This document shows positions 48,139 to 60,797 of a stretch of 64,000 nt of DNA, one piece after another. Numbering within the stretch: position 1 is the first letter of the stretch; each line of letters starts with the position of its first letter. The notes below the pieces were generated by a model. It was not told where the DNA came from, did not search any database, and saw nothing but the letters and a program-made list of their open reading frames with translations. The DNA is taken from the NCBI GenBank assembly GCA_019009955.1, contig CM032232.1, positions 138,260,001 to 138,324,000 of the forward strand. The letters are read 5' to 3'. The stretch is from Riptortus pedestris (Eukaryota; Arthropoda; Insecta; Hemiptera; Alydidae). The translations under genes were made by a program, and so were the position numbers.

Positions 48139-49003
48139 AGGCCATTTCTCCAAACGTAATTGTATAAAATGATTTGAAGGCATATCAAAACTCATTTCAG
48201 CTCTCCTCAGACCCTTAAATATTTATAAGTTGAGATCGACTGTCACCATTTAAAACTATTTACTTGTACTTTGATGTTTTTCATATTTGTATTTTTTTTT
48301 ATTTATTAAAATCTTAGAAATATTTTGATTACTATGTATGCGGTTCTCAGCAGTATTAAAATTCCAGGGAGTAATTACTCGAAATAGAAATATTACTAAT
48401 AATAATTTATTAAGAAACATAATGGTTTGGGTTGTTCAATTAGTAAATGTAATTTAAATAGCCAACCATTTATGTACCTGATTTTAAGTTTAATGTTGTT
48501 TTTTAACATTTAAAAATTATATTAATTTGGAAGAAAAAATTGACATGTGTGCTATTAAACTTCCATTCATGTTTCAATAATTCGTTGAAATGGTCATGAT
48601 ATTTTTTTTTTTTAAGAATATGTTCCTCTTTTGCAATGGCTCCACCTCTGAAATTGTATTGTTCGAAATATCGTGTTAATTCTAAAATATTAGTTTTTAT
48701 TGATTGTACTACAATGGATTGAAAACAGAGATCAAAAGTTGAAGAGGAGAAGTTCAGTAGGCTCAGTAATTATAAATTTTGTTATATATTTGAGGAGCTT
48801 AGACGGCAAGGGGTTTGAGTGATAAAATAGGATATTCTAGAAACTGAATTTCAAAGTAAACAGACTCAGACGTTAGCAAGGTTAAAGGTAAATATTTATG
48901 CTAGATTTACTAGAACAGTTCACTTCCAGAGGGATAAAGTGTCTGTTAGGAGTTTAGAGAGTAAATCGGTCTCTTGCACATGTTGGTATCGCAAAGGTCT
49001 TTA
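48139..49003. other. Unrecognised AT-rich sequence
   Basis: No gene or repeat recognised. Confidence 0.35.
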
Positions 49004-49004
49004 A

Positions 49005-49096
<92 letters not shown>

Positions 49097-49100
49097 TATT
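49004..49100. repeat. (CT)n(TA)n microsatellite
   Basis: Compound dinucleotide tract. Confidence 0.95.
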
Positions 49101-50175
49101 TCTTAGCTTATGTCAATTAATTATTTTTCTTCATAATTGACTAAGTTTTTAATAGCTCTGGGTCAAGGATTTGTGTTTGAAGTTGTCACTTTATAGAATC
49201 TAATCTCAAATAATATATTTAATCTAAAATCAAACCATATTAAAATAAATCCTGGAGAAGTTACAGTATTTTTCAGATATATAAACAGTTTTCACGTTTC
49301 AGACATACCAAAGTACAAATACTGTTTGTTACCTACAAACCAAATAAGATGCAGTACATTGGAAATGGTAGGCAACACAAAATTTTGTACTGAAGTCTCC
49401 TCACTTAAATTAATCCTACTCCTCGATAGTATGGTGAAATAAGATATATTTGGTAAAATAAACAGGTCAATTGCACAATGCAGTTCCTAAAAATAAATGT
49501 CCACTATTAATTTATTATTGCTATACGTCTTTATTGATGGATTTTGTCTTTTTAGAATTTTCAATTGCTTATAAATATTTATTATTATATTATTTTTGAA
49601 CAATTATGTTGACAAAGATATTCAAGCTATATTTCATAATCGAACATTTTTCATAGTCCTCATTTTGTGCATAAAATTATTCTTCGGACATGAAAATGTT
49701 TTTTTTTATTTAACTTTTGCACCTGAAATATTTATTTATAGGTTTATTACATTCCAGTAATACACTCCACTTTAAGCTTTTTTCAATGTATTTGTATCTT
49801 TGTTTAGGAGTATGTAGTATATTTTTGTATATCATTTAATTATTCTGTTTTGAATTGTTTTGGCAAAATGAGATCATGCTTTGCATAAAAAAAAAGTATT
49901 GTATGGTAGATATTTATTTTCATGATTTTTGACTCCTGGAAGACTGACCGAAATGAATTTCATCCTCTTCTGTGAAATACGAATCTTTTGGAATTTAAAC
50001 ATTAAAATTCAATTTTTCTCTATTTATAACACAATAATTCAACTAAGGAATTAATTGTAGAGAATAACTTAGAGAATTAACCAAGTCTAGAGGAGATTAG
50101 CTACAATTAATGGAATTGCTAGAGTTGGGTTTGCAAATCGTGGAATTAATTAAATTATCAGTACACAGGCCTTTT

Positions 50176-50238
<63 letters not shown>

Positions 50239-51965
50239 GAGAGACAGAGACATATATGCATACATACCAATATATCTTAAGTAGTTTCAGGCCTATTTGC
50301 AGTAGGAATATTCTGTACTTTTATCAAAATTCAGAGGTAATAAGTGTACAATAATTATGAGAACTAGAAATCGGTGAATAGACCATTAATATTGTAGATT
50401 ATTAAAATAGAAATGCTTTTAATCTATGAGAATTTAGGGAATTAAATACTACATTTAACCTAGTTTTTAAAAAGAAATAGGTTTGAATTTAGTAATAGGG
50501 TATTCGTTGCCAGCAAAAATGGAATTTGACCTGACCTCTTCATACAGATACTTATATCATCGTGTAGAATTATGGATTGATTTAGTCAAATATTACATGT
50601 TCTTAGACCCTTTGTGCTCTTAAGCTCCTCATATATGTTTCCATTTTTATTTTTGACTTACAGTATATATTAATACTTTTTAAGTATTTTTGCAATAACC
50701 TACCTCAGCTTATTATTGTACAGGGTGCTCTAAATTTTGTCATCCATTCAGATGGAGGATTTAAAGACTTCCGTTGGTTGGTTCAGAAAAATTTGTCTCC
50801 GACAAGGAATCATTTCAAATCATTCCTCTTTAGAAAAACAAATTGTTAAAATGTGTAAAGGCTAGAGTCAAGAGGAATACAGAAACCAATGCTTAAATTG
50901 TTCCATATATTATAAAATTGTAAATTACATTCATTCTGACACTTAAAATGTAGCTCTGTATTTTTATTAAGCAAAGATTTGTTGTATACCTACCTTTTAA
51001 ATAGTCTGTAAGTTAATTTAAGTTATTTATTTTCGTGAGCAATATTTATTATTTGTACTTGTGTATGATTTGTATTTTATTAAGTTCATTCTCTTTGAGG
51101 GATGGAAATAAGTTTAATAATCATTGCCCTTATCCCTTTTTATTGTACTTATAAAAATCGGTATCCAACAATTAAAAAAAAAGTTGAGATTATATAGTTC
51201 AGATAGATTAAATTCTATTTGTATTAAATAAAAAGGAACCCATGGGACTTGAAAAGTTACTAACAAAGCATAATGCCATTTAGTACAGGGATCTCTTCTT
51301 ACCAAATAAATAGTTTGTTGCAAACAAATTGAAAAAAACTCTTCTTATGAATCGTAAAATCTCATGATTCTCAACGGATGTACTATTTTCCTTCTTGACC
51401 CTAGAACGCTAACCAGAAATATAAGTTCCTTATTGATAAATATTTTTGTTTTTTTTTCAAATCACGAGAACCGAAAGAAAAAAAAATTGAGAGTATTTAA
51501 GGAAATGATAAGAATAATCGATAGTCAATTTAAAATCTTATTTATAGTAAAATAAAAAGTATTCACATATGCAGAGATTTATGGAAGTAAATGTAGAAGC
51601 TTCCCAGAGCTTTCTGATATCTCTTTTCATACATGAAATAATCAGCAATTCAACAAAACAATTGCTTCAGAAATTTTCCCTATCCAGGCTCTTTTGTTAA
51701 TGCTAAAAATGGTTACTATTCTTTTCTTCTTTTTTATTTATTTATTTACAATGTTTCTCATCTTTTTCCTTTTTGACAGATGACTAATGCAGTTTATTGC
51801 CCCTTAAGAAACAAAATAATAATTTACTTTATTCATTCTTCCTTGAGTAATTAATACTGTTGTTACATTTCTCAAGTGAACATTTCAAAAACCTCATAGA
51901 TATATGCATTTAACAGCTTGTCTTTATCATCTGAGCTCTGAGTACTCAATGGGACCACCCATTTG
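49101..51965. other. Unrecognised AT-rich sequence
   Basis: No supported gene. A TA tract lies at 50,183-50,235. Confidence 0.35.
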
Positions 51966-52135
51966 TTATGTTATTTGAGCTCTACAGGTCACCACCTTTT
52001 TCTAGAAAGGGTGGGGGACTAAGGATTTTATTTAACAAGTATTGCTCAGACGGGAATCAAATTCCACTCTAAGTTTACCATGTGAGATTAAGACCAACAC
52101 CTTAACTCACAAGGCTAACCTGAGCTCTGATGGCA
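51966..52135 (-). mobile_element. tRNA-derived SINE
   Basis: Minus-strand copy: body ctacaggtcaccaccttttt, head accaacaccttaactcacaa and ggctaacctgagctct. The tail is truncated. Confidence 0.7.
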
Positions 52136-52351
52136 AATTTAATTTGAGTTTAAAAAGTAGCTATAATTTTTAAGAAATGGTATAGTATGATTTTTATGTC
52201 ATGAGTGGAGGATAGTAAATAATTCTCAAAATAATGAAATTTTCAAATCCCACTGATGAATATTTAAGCGTTTAAATGCAATTGCGAGGTAGTTGACACT
52301 TTTTTATGAAAAGTGTAATAATGTTACTAATTGCTTATAGGAAAATAAATT

Positions 52352-52450
52352 CTTATTGTTATTTATTAACGTCCATTCTGTGCTTCTAAGGATTAATGGG
52401 ACGGGTTATCTACAGGTTACCACCCTTTTCTAGCCACGATGGGGTTAAAC
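52352..52450 (-). mobile_element. SINE 3' fragment
   Basis: ttatttattaacgtccattc followed by tgggacgggttatctacagg; the head is missing. Confidence 0.65.
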
Positions 52451-54108
52451 AAAATTAAATTACTTAATTAAATGTTACTCAAAATGATAATAATGTTTAT
52501 ATTAGGATGGTTTTGTCCAATGGAAGATGTAAGTTTCTTTCAGACCTTCCCCTTTAAAATTGCAGGGGCTCAGCAATCCTATCTCATACATGGCTCAAGG
52601 TACTCTGAGTTGGGGGAAGCACTGCTTTAGCTTACAAAAGCTGCAAAGGATTTTTCAAGAATATTTAAGTGAGCTGTTCATCAAAGGAATGAAGGTTTAG
52701 TGTTCTAGGGTTAAAGAAAATCGTCTCTCTCATTAATTTCTCATGCAAAAATCTCTTTAAATTAATACCACTAGGAAAAAAAAAAAATAAATATTTATTA
52801 GACATGAAGAACTTAGTGTATTTATACTTCTTCTAAAAATCACTATCTAAAACTAAACAAAAAGTGGCTACTGTAATAACCCCTAACATTTTCGTGTGGG
52901 AATTCTTACTCCCACTGTTCTTGCAATTCTGCATTACATTGACTATATATTTTGGTTTATTTATTACTAGTGTCTTTAATCTTAAGATTGTCATTTATTT
53001 TTTCTACAAATTCTGTTTTATTATCAAAATGAAGTGTTTAAAATATGTGTGTATTATTAATTATAGGATACTATAGTTGTTTATCAGAAGTAAGAATAAC
53101 TACTGATTTTAAATGTTTGAATGAGTTGTGAGACAATATGTGCACAAAAGGCCTCTTTCTCGTGAAAAGATATGTATGTTTGTTTTATCAGATTTGTCAG
53201 TTTTCAGCCCCAGGAGTTGGCATTGGCATTTCTGTAGGTTACCTTTATGAAATTTCAATTTTAAGCTTTTCAAAAGATAATAATTCGAGAGCTAAGTTAA
53301 GATGGATATTTACACATTTCCAAACCAATGCTTGTCAAGAAATTTGATGTAAAAACCTTTGCCACTTGATGTAGTTGTCGGGCATTTGGTCAACGTTTTT
53401 CCACCTCACTACCGGGGGCTAATTGCTGACAAGAAATCATCAATTTTCTCCACACTGCGAGGCAATCTGACAAACATAATTCCTATTTCATTTTTTGGGA
53501 CTTACTTATTCATAGAAAGACATGATTAACCCGGGAAATATGTGAATAATATATTTTTCTAAAAGTCTGATGTACATAGAATTTTTTATGCAGCTCATAA
53601 ATGCTGTGGTTCTACCTTTTTGAATGAAATATTAATAAGATAAAGTGCCTTAACGATTCATTTATAAAATATTATATAACTATTTAAAATTGTGATATGT
53701 CCTCTTCTTTAAATTAGAGTTCTTGTTTGACTATTACAAATATATAACAAATGTTTGACATTTGCCTAAAAGATCTAAAATGAAAAAAAAAGAATGTTTT
53801 TTTTTAATAAAATATAATATGTGTTGCTCTTCGAGTTGTGTATTTATTACTAATTTTACCTTGATATTACCTGAAAGAAAGTGTGAAATAACCATCATAG
53901 TTGACTCCATGGAATATAATTTGCATGTATTTATAGCTGAAACAGTTGTGGAATCCATTTATAACAGGTTATAAAAGTTCCTCCCAAATTCCAATAATAT
54001 CCGTTATGCAAGGGGTGCAATGTGGTCCGATTTCAGCCATTAAAAAATATGGCCATTAGAGTTGAAAAAATGGTTAAATATTGAATTTGGCATAAATCAA
54101 GTACCCAT
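52451..54108. other. Unrecognised AT-rich sequence
   Basis: Several short frames but none with family features or coding character. Confidence 0.35.
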
Positions 54109-54237
54109 TTTTAGCAGATTTCCCTTAAGGTAAATCAGCTATTGAGGTCGTACTCATGACGCGATTTTCGAAAAATTTCTTCAAATGTCCATCGATCCTA
54201 CCCAGGAGATGACGAAAATGAGGTCCGTTCAAAATTT

Positions 54238-54310
<73 letters not shown>

Positions 54311-54785
54311 CTGTTAACGCTCTAGCGGTCGCAATTTTTGTTTGATCGTTACCAAACTCGGAATTTAATCGTTTTATGTAAAAAGGAAGATCAAGTTCGT
54401 TAATGGCTGAAATCGGACCAGAGGGAGGGGGGATTTTCGGAAAATTTGAAATATCTCCGTTATTATGCGTCGGATCGAAAAATTGTATAGAATCAATCTT
54501 ATTGCAAATTAAATTTACTATAAATATTGTTCTATACGTTTATTCTGTATCTTGAATATTAACCGAGATATTTGCATTTGTATTCTGCATTGGTCGGCAG
54601 GAGTGAGCTGTTTGGTACTTTCCGAAGAGAGCTCTGGCGGCCGTTTTCGTAACTATTCGTCCCTTGTGTATAAGTTTAGTGATCCCTTACTACTTACTAC
54701 ACTTGTTATTGGGCAGATTTCTCTATTGTAAAACTTCACGTGGGAAATCTGCTTAGTTTACGCAGCCCCTGCGTGACGGACTTTT
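54109..54785 (+). mobile_element. Family A reference copy (Helentron-associated-like)
   Basis: Complete copy of about 677 bp. 5' end: TTTTAGCAGATTTCCCTTAA. Then a unique block, a TA tract (54,239-54,305), body blocks (gttaatggctgaaatcggac, atctccgttattatgcgtcg). Near the 3' end GGGAAATCTGCTTAG is the inverse of the 5' AGCAGATTTCCC; it is followed by the stem-loop ACGCAGCCCCTGCGT and gacggactttt. Asymmetric inverted repeats plus a 3' stem-loop and an internal microsatellite are the described layout of HINE/DINE-1 elements. No coding capacity. Confidence 0.7.
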
Positions 54786-54914
54786 GACATAATACTGGAA
54801 AGTCTTAATTGATGATGTCACCATATTGTGACCAAATATTTGCATGTATCGCACACAGAAAAAGTTCAATTGAAGACAATGTTTGGTATTTAAGCTTTGA
54901 GCTTATTAGCAGAT

Positions 54915-55012
54915 TTCCCTTATGGGAAACATAACTATTGAGGTTGTATTCATGAGGCGATTTTCAAAACATTTCCTCAAACTCTATCAATCCTAAAAAT
55001 GAGGTCGTACAA

Positions 55013-55053
<41 letters not shown>

Positions 55054-55122
55054 GCCGATCTAGTGGTCACAATTTTTGTTTGATCTTTACCAAACTTGAT
55101 ACATAAGCGTTTCATAAAAAAA
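54915..55122 (+). repeat. Family A 5' half
   Basis: From gcagatttcccttatgggaa through a TA tract (55,016-55,050) to cataagcgtttcataaaa, where an oppositely oriented copy begins. Confidence 0.7.
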
Positions 55123-55674
55123 AACTCCGTCACGCAGGGGCTGCGTAAACTAAGCAGATTTCCCACGTGAAGTTTTACAAAAGAGAAATTTCACGAGTGC
55201 TTAGCACTTAATGAAACGGCGAAACAAGCATTTGGCGGGAAAGCCACTTCGTCAGTTAGTCGTTCAGATTTAATAAAAATGCAAATATCTCGGTTAATAT
55301 TCAAGATAGAGAATAAATGTATATAACAATATTTGAAGTAAATTTAATTTTTAATAAGATTGATTCTGTACAATTTTTCGATCCGACGTATAGTAACGGA
55401 GATATTTCGAATTTTCGAATATCCTCCCCTCTAAACCCCCCCCCTCCCACTGGTCCGATTTCAGCCGTTAACGAACTTGATCTTTCTTTTTACATAAAAC
55501 GACTAAATATCGAGTTTGACAACGATCAAACAAAAATTGCGATACATACAGTTTTGAACGGGCCTCATTTTCGTCATCTACTAAGTAGGATCGATGGACA
55601 TTTGAAGAAAAATTTCGAAAATTCCGTCATGAGTACAACCTCAATAGCTGATTTCCCTTAAGGGAAATCTGCTA
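55123..55674 (-). repeat. Family A repeat, near full-length, TA tract lost
   Basis: Begins ctccgtcacgcaggggctgc and gtaaactaagcagatttccc, ends cctcaatagctgatttccct and taagggaaatctgct. Abuts the previous copy head-on. Confidence 0.8.
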
Positions 55675-55900
55675 ATATAGATTAAGTTCGTTAGGGGCTG
55701 AAATTGGACCAGTTTCAAAATATCTTCGTTACCATAAATCGGATAGAAAAATTGATTTAAACCAATCTTATTACAAATGTAATTACCTATAAATGTTGTC
55801 AAATTCCTTTTTTTTCTCTATAATGAATATTAACCGAGATATATGGATTGTTTTTGTTTTCAACCTTTAGTAAACTCCCACTTATATTTATTTCAGATTA
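55675..55900 (+). repeat. Family A fragment
   Basis: Middle section with gttaggggctgaaattggac and a G-run lost; truncated both sides. Confidence 0.5.
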
Positions 55901-56036
55901 ACAATAATCTGTTATTTATAATAACCAGTAGTGTTATCTCTAGGAAGTGATAGATAACCCATAGTGTTACTTCCCCAGAGTAAAGCAACGAATACGCTAT
56001 CATCATATCTTGAGTTTACACCACATACAGAATACA

Positions 56037-56452
56037 AATGCCAATATCTCGGTTAATATTCAAGATACAGAATAAATGTATAGAACAATATTTATAGTAA
56101 ATTTAATTCGGAATAAGATTGATTCTAAACATTACTTTGATCCGACGCATAATAACGGAGATATTTTGAATTTTCAAAAATCCCCCCTCCCACTGGTCCG
56201 ATTTCAGCCATTAACGAACTTGATCTTCCTTTTTACATAAAACGATTAAATTCCGAGTTTGGTAACGATCAAACAAAAATTGCGACCGCTAGAACGTTAA
56301 CAGACATATACATATATATGTATAATTTTGACCGCACCTCATTTTCGTCATCTCCTGGGTAGGATCGATGTACATTTGAGGAAATTTTTCGAACCTGCGT
56401 CATGAGTACGACCTCAATAGCTGATTTCTCTTAAGGGAAATCTGCTAAAAAT
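56037..56452 (-). repeat. Family A repeat, hairpin end missing
   Basis: From atatctcggttaatattcaa to cctcaatagctgatttctct and taagggaaatctgct. Confidence 0.75.
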
Positions 56453-56647
56453 CATGATTTTGAGAAAACGCTGTACAAACATTTTTTTTTTCTTTAACCT
56501 TCTTAGGTAATAACGTTATTAAATCAAGTTAAACCACTGGAGAGTTTTTGGTTTAACCAGTTGAAACGTCTCCTTTTTCTCGCCAAGATGCAATGAAAAT
56601 TTGAAAATCGATAATTTTGACTTAATGTGTTTCACTTGTAACCCCAC

Positions 56648-57915
56648 GGTATACGGTTGTGTTGTCATAGCTATCGGTGAAGATCGTCGTCACTGGCTGA
56701 TGGTCGAGTACAGCTGGCATTGTGCTGTAGATGAGATGGCACCATCTTCAAGCCCGTCAAAAGTTGTATTGAGTTAGTTGTTCGTTAGTCAGTAAGTTTT
56801 ATGCGTCTGTTGCCCGTATTAGGGTATTAGGTTGTTTACGTTTTAGGCTGGGTCTGTTTACTTACACCTTAGATATGTCCTACGAAGAGAGGTTTTAGCT
56901 CGTGTCCGGCAAATTGTTTTCAGGTCGTTGCTCGTATACGTATTAGGTTGTAAATGCTTCAGATTTGTAGTTGACACCTTTTGCATAACCGAACAGACGA
57001 CATTAACAAGATATTAACAGAACTCAACAAACTCCACCCCAACATACGTTTCACCATGGAGACAGAAAATATCTGAGCACTTCCTCTGCCTCACAATTAC
57101 CTGACAAACCGACAGACTGGAATACAGAATATACAGAAAACCCACACCCACAGAGACAACTATCCACGCCACTTCAAATCACCCAACTCAACATAAACTT
57201 GCTGCATTCCGACACAAGCTACACAGACTAAATACACTACTGCTAACAAAGGACAACTATGAGAAGGAATCTGAGACAATATACCAGATTGCACACAGCG
57301 TTACAAACGACACACCATTGACAAATTATTCAAGAAATTAACCAGTAACGCAAAAGGAGTCACACATACGCCAGCAGAACCAATCACAAAACGCCAAGCC
57401 ACCACGTACACAGGACCTGCCTGACACATATAAAATCACCAACGTACTACAAAATCTGCTTAAAAGAAGGACTCCATACTACTTTCAGAACGAACACCAT
57501 ACTACGACAAAAGCTGCCAAATGACAAGATATACCCATATAATGATGCAAACTTTAAATTAAACCTGAACTTACACATCGCAACTAATCCAGACCAAACA
57601 CAAAAATAAAATATAAAAACCTTATACGGATACGGACAACCACATATTACACGAAAACAATTTATCTGTGCACAAGCTAAAACCACCATTTGACAGATCT
57701 AAGGCGTAAGTAAACAGACCCAGACTAAAACGTAAACAACCTATTACGGGGAACAGACGTATAAAACCTACGGGTTGACTGACAACTAACTCATTACAAC
57801 TTTTGACGGGCTTGAAGATGGGGCCATTGCATCTATAGCACAATGCCAGCGGTACTCTACCATCAGTCAGTGATGACGGTCTCCACCGATAGGTGTGACA
57901 ACATTATCTACCGAA
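56648..57915 (+). mobile_element. Penelope-like retroelement with inverted terminal repeats
   Basis: Inverted arms of about 230 bp (56,648-56,882 and 57,690-57,915; about 80% alike by eye) enclose a decayed coding region on the + strand. Readings such as LNKLHPNIRFTMETEN, THTHRDNYPRHFKSPN-like, HKLAAFRHKLHRLNTLLLTK and TNTILRQKLPNDKIYPYND match the C-terminal part of Penelope reverse transcriptase and the linker before its GIY-YIG nuclease. Stops and frameshifts are present, and the nuclease itself is missing. Inverted LTR-like flanks are known for Penelope elements. Confidence 0.8.
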
Positions 57916-58129
57916 TGCAGATAACCGACCAAATCACAATCTAGCCAATCGGTAAAATCGCCACCGTCTATGTGACATTGAGCTCCACGATTCCGGACAG
58001 CAGCCCATATACTCATATCTTACTGCTTGAGAGGAATTCTCAGGCATAACCCGACCTTCGTTCATTAGTCTAAAATCAATGAACTGCTAAGTGACTTCCA
58101 CCTGAGAAGTACTCCGTCGTGAAAGAGGA

Positions 58130-59040
58130 ATACTAACGCTTCATCGACGAGCGAAAGTCAGCAGTCGAGGAGCCCTTGGAAAAGTCCTGTTCATGCCGTC
58201 ACCAAGAAAGAGGACATCTTCTCGTGTGTGGATATTACCAGCATTTAAACGACCTCACAGTCCCAGACAGGTACCCCGTGCCGAACCCAACGGATTTTAC
58301 CACTCGACTCGACGGGAAAACTAATTTCAGTACCCTGCATATTAAACACTCCTAGCACCACGGGCGTGAAGAAAACTGCAGTAATAACACCGTTCGGCCT
58401 GGACGAATATCTAGGAAAGCCTTTTGGTGTCAAGAATGCCGCACAGAGCTGACAGAGATTCGTAGATTTCAAGCTTCGGGATCTTACTTCCGCCTTCTCA
58501 TATTTCGACTACTTCCTCGTTGCTTGAGAGGACACAAGTAGCGCTTAGGGGAAATCGTATACGACTTGACGAATTCCACCTGTTGTTGAACGCCGGGAAG
58601 AGCGTCTACGGCCAACGAGAAGTAGACTTCCTGGGATTTAGAGTAGATGCCAACGGGGTCTATTCCCTTCCAGCTGAAATACTTGTCATCAAAAATTCCC
58701 TCGACCCAAGAACATTTGTTAACTTAGTGCTTTCCTGGGAATGTTAATCTCTTTAAGAAAGAGTTTGCTTCAAGCCGCACATGCCCAGGGTCCTCTCAAT
58801 TAACGTTTACACAACACCAAGAAACGAGACAAGACTCCCATCGTGCGGCTGAAGAAGACCATTGAAGCCTCCGAAAAGAGCATGTCCAGTCAGGCAGAAA
58901 CAGCAACGCTTATACACCCTTCGGCTACAGGCGATCTTGCCCTCGTGTGCGATGCTTCAGACCACGGTATTGAGGCAGCCATTCAACAAAAGAAAAAAGG
59001 TGTTTGGCTTCCGTTAGGACCCTTTTCGCAAATATATTAG
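58130..59040 (+). pseudogene. Ty3/gypsy pol remnant (RT and RNase H)
   Basis: Pieces in shifting frames: LNDLTVPDRYPVPNPTDFTT and RLDGKTNFST (RT fingers), ITPFGLDEYLGKPFGVKNAA (RT), VDFLGFRVDANGVYSLP (RT thumb), and LALVCDASDHGIEAAIQQKK (RNase H). Many stops and frameshifts; the catalytic YxDD region is degraded (FDYFLVA-like). No integrase and no LTR attached. Confidence 0.8.
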
Positions 59041-59221
59041 TGTTAAAGATGAAATATATATTTTTATAAGTTGTTTAAATAAAATAGTTTTTGAACAAGT
59101 ACATCATTTTATTTGGTTGGGACATCATCTCCAATAGTAAGACCTCAGAATTTAAGAATTTTTTTTTTCTTGGTAAACTTTGGGACATCGAATATATATA
59201 GGTAGATAGATAGATAGATAG

Positions 59222-59847
59222 TGTTACAAAAACTAGGTACATGAAAGATTGAACAGAGATATTCACGTATTTGAGAAGTACGAAGGAGATAAAAGGAGCC
59301 GACCGATGGAAGGACTATTGGCGCCCGAAGTATGTACTTTGGCAGGGACTGTTTTAGGCAACGTGTATAGTCCCTTCGGGACAGTTTCCCTTTGATGTCA
59401 CCGCTCCTCTATAAAAGCGTTCAGCTCGGATAGATAGTTTAGTTTGTTCTCAGCTGTCTTCAAGTGATCATCAGTGCAACAGTGCGAGCTAGTTGCAGTG
59501 CGGTAAAGTGTTTTATGTGAAAAACAGACTTGTGCCGTGACTCTGTAAAGGTCAGTGTAGTGCCGTGTATAAGACAGTGGAGTGCCGTTACCTTTGCGAA
59601 GATCAGTGCAGTGCCGTATTTTTGTGAACTTCAGTTATCGTGAGTGAGTTATTGGACTGTGTAATAACAAAAGCAGGAAAGCTATCAGTGCATACTGTGA
59701 GTAGTAGTTAAGAATAATTAACTAAGTGTGTGGTGATTTGTTAAATAAATTGTGCAGTGATAAAACTCTGAAGCTTGAGTGTGTTTAATTTTGCAATCCA
59801 AAAGAACTCTAAAAAACAACGTTTACTACTGATTTTGTAATAAACGT

Positions 59848-59851
<4 letters not shown>
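59222..59851 (+). mobile_element. Probable solo LTR
   Basis: 630 bp with inverted tips TGTTAC...GTAACA, a TATAAAAG box at 59,410-59,417 and an AATAAA at 59,839-59,844 near the end, on the + strand. Internal short repeats contain cagtgcagtgccgt-like wording. No second copy in the window and no clear target duplication. Confidence 0.55.
59410..59417 (+). promoter_or_regulatory. TATA box in solo LTR
   Basis: TATAAAAG, followed about 25-35 bases later by an initiator-like agtttagtttgtt; fits a retrotransposon LTR promoter. Confidence 0.45.

Positions 59852-59852
<1 letters not shown>

Positions 59853-59894
<42 letters not shown>
59853..59894. repeat. (TA)n microsatellite
   Basis: TA run between the solo LTR and a short family A piece (to about 59,960). 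Confidence 0.95.
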
Positions 59895-59897
<3 letters not shown>

Positions 59898-59960
59898 CTT
59901 TTGGAAGTAGGATCACGGGACGTTTGAAGAAATTTTTGCGTCATGAGTACAACCTGATTA

Positions 59961-60429
59961 GATGCTTTCCATATTAAAGAATGACAGATATAGGAGAGCT
60001 TGTACCATAATCAAAGAATGCTCATTGCAAAAATCAGTATTTTTGGCAGTTTGATTGAGATTGTTGAAGTTCGGATTTTTTAATGTTTTTTATTTTATTT
60101 TATTATTTTTTATTTTTTTTTTAAGTTAAAAGTCTAGAAAAACGTATATAAGAATCCCAGAGACAATGTTTGTTTTAAGGAAATACGCAAAAGTTAGCGT
60201 TATGTTTCATTCGTTCTTTGGTGTTTGACTTTAAAATTTCGAAAACCGCATAAATTGTCAAAGGTCTAATCTAAAATTAAAACGGTGTAACTCGCCATGA
60301 GGAATCTCTTCTGCAGGCCTCGTTTGGGTCACCGAAATCCGAAAACGTACGCCTTCTTTATGATGTCATAACTAATAAGTAAAATAAATATAACAAAAAA
60401 TATTTTTGTGACATAACTATTCAAAATTG
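59961..60429. other. Unrecognised AT-rich sequence
   Basis: No gene or repeat recognised. Confidence 0.3.
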
Positions 60430-60797
60430 TTTAGATGAAAAGATTTGTCATTGCACGAATGACAGCTCATCTCATAATACGGGGTATGTTTCTAGCCAAA
60501 TTCAGCATCCCAGTGTTAGACCATCCGCCTTATTCGCCGGATCTTGCGCCGTGCGACTTCTATCTGTTTCCTAAGGTGAAATCTGCATTAAAAGGAACAA
60601 GATTTGAGTCTGTTGAAGCTGTGAAAGAGAAAGCGGCACGCGTCCTGAAGGAGCTGACAGAAAAAGACTGGAGGAAGGAGCGTTGTAGGGATAAAGGAGG
60701 TGTGTATATTGAAGGTGATAATAAGTAGAAATGTATGAAATAAAAATAAAATGTTTTACAGCGTCAGTCTCGTTATTTAATAGCCACACCCCGTATG
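60430..60797 (+). pseudogene. Mariner transposase remnant with 3' terminal repeat
   Basis: The frame 60,435-60,728 contains HPPYSPDLAPCDFYLFPKVK, the mariner block with the last catalytic Asp (DD34D), then LKGTRFESVEAVKEKA. The N-terminal two thirds are missing and there is a deletion before ERCRDKGG. The 3' inverted terminal repeat ends ttatttaatagccacacccc-gta near 60,797. Confidence 0.85.

Noticed and set aside
57447..57843. Minus-strand Cys-rich frames
   Set aside because: They are antisense shadows of the Penelope-like element and its right arm.
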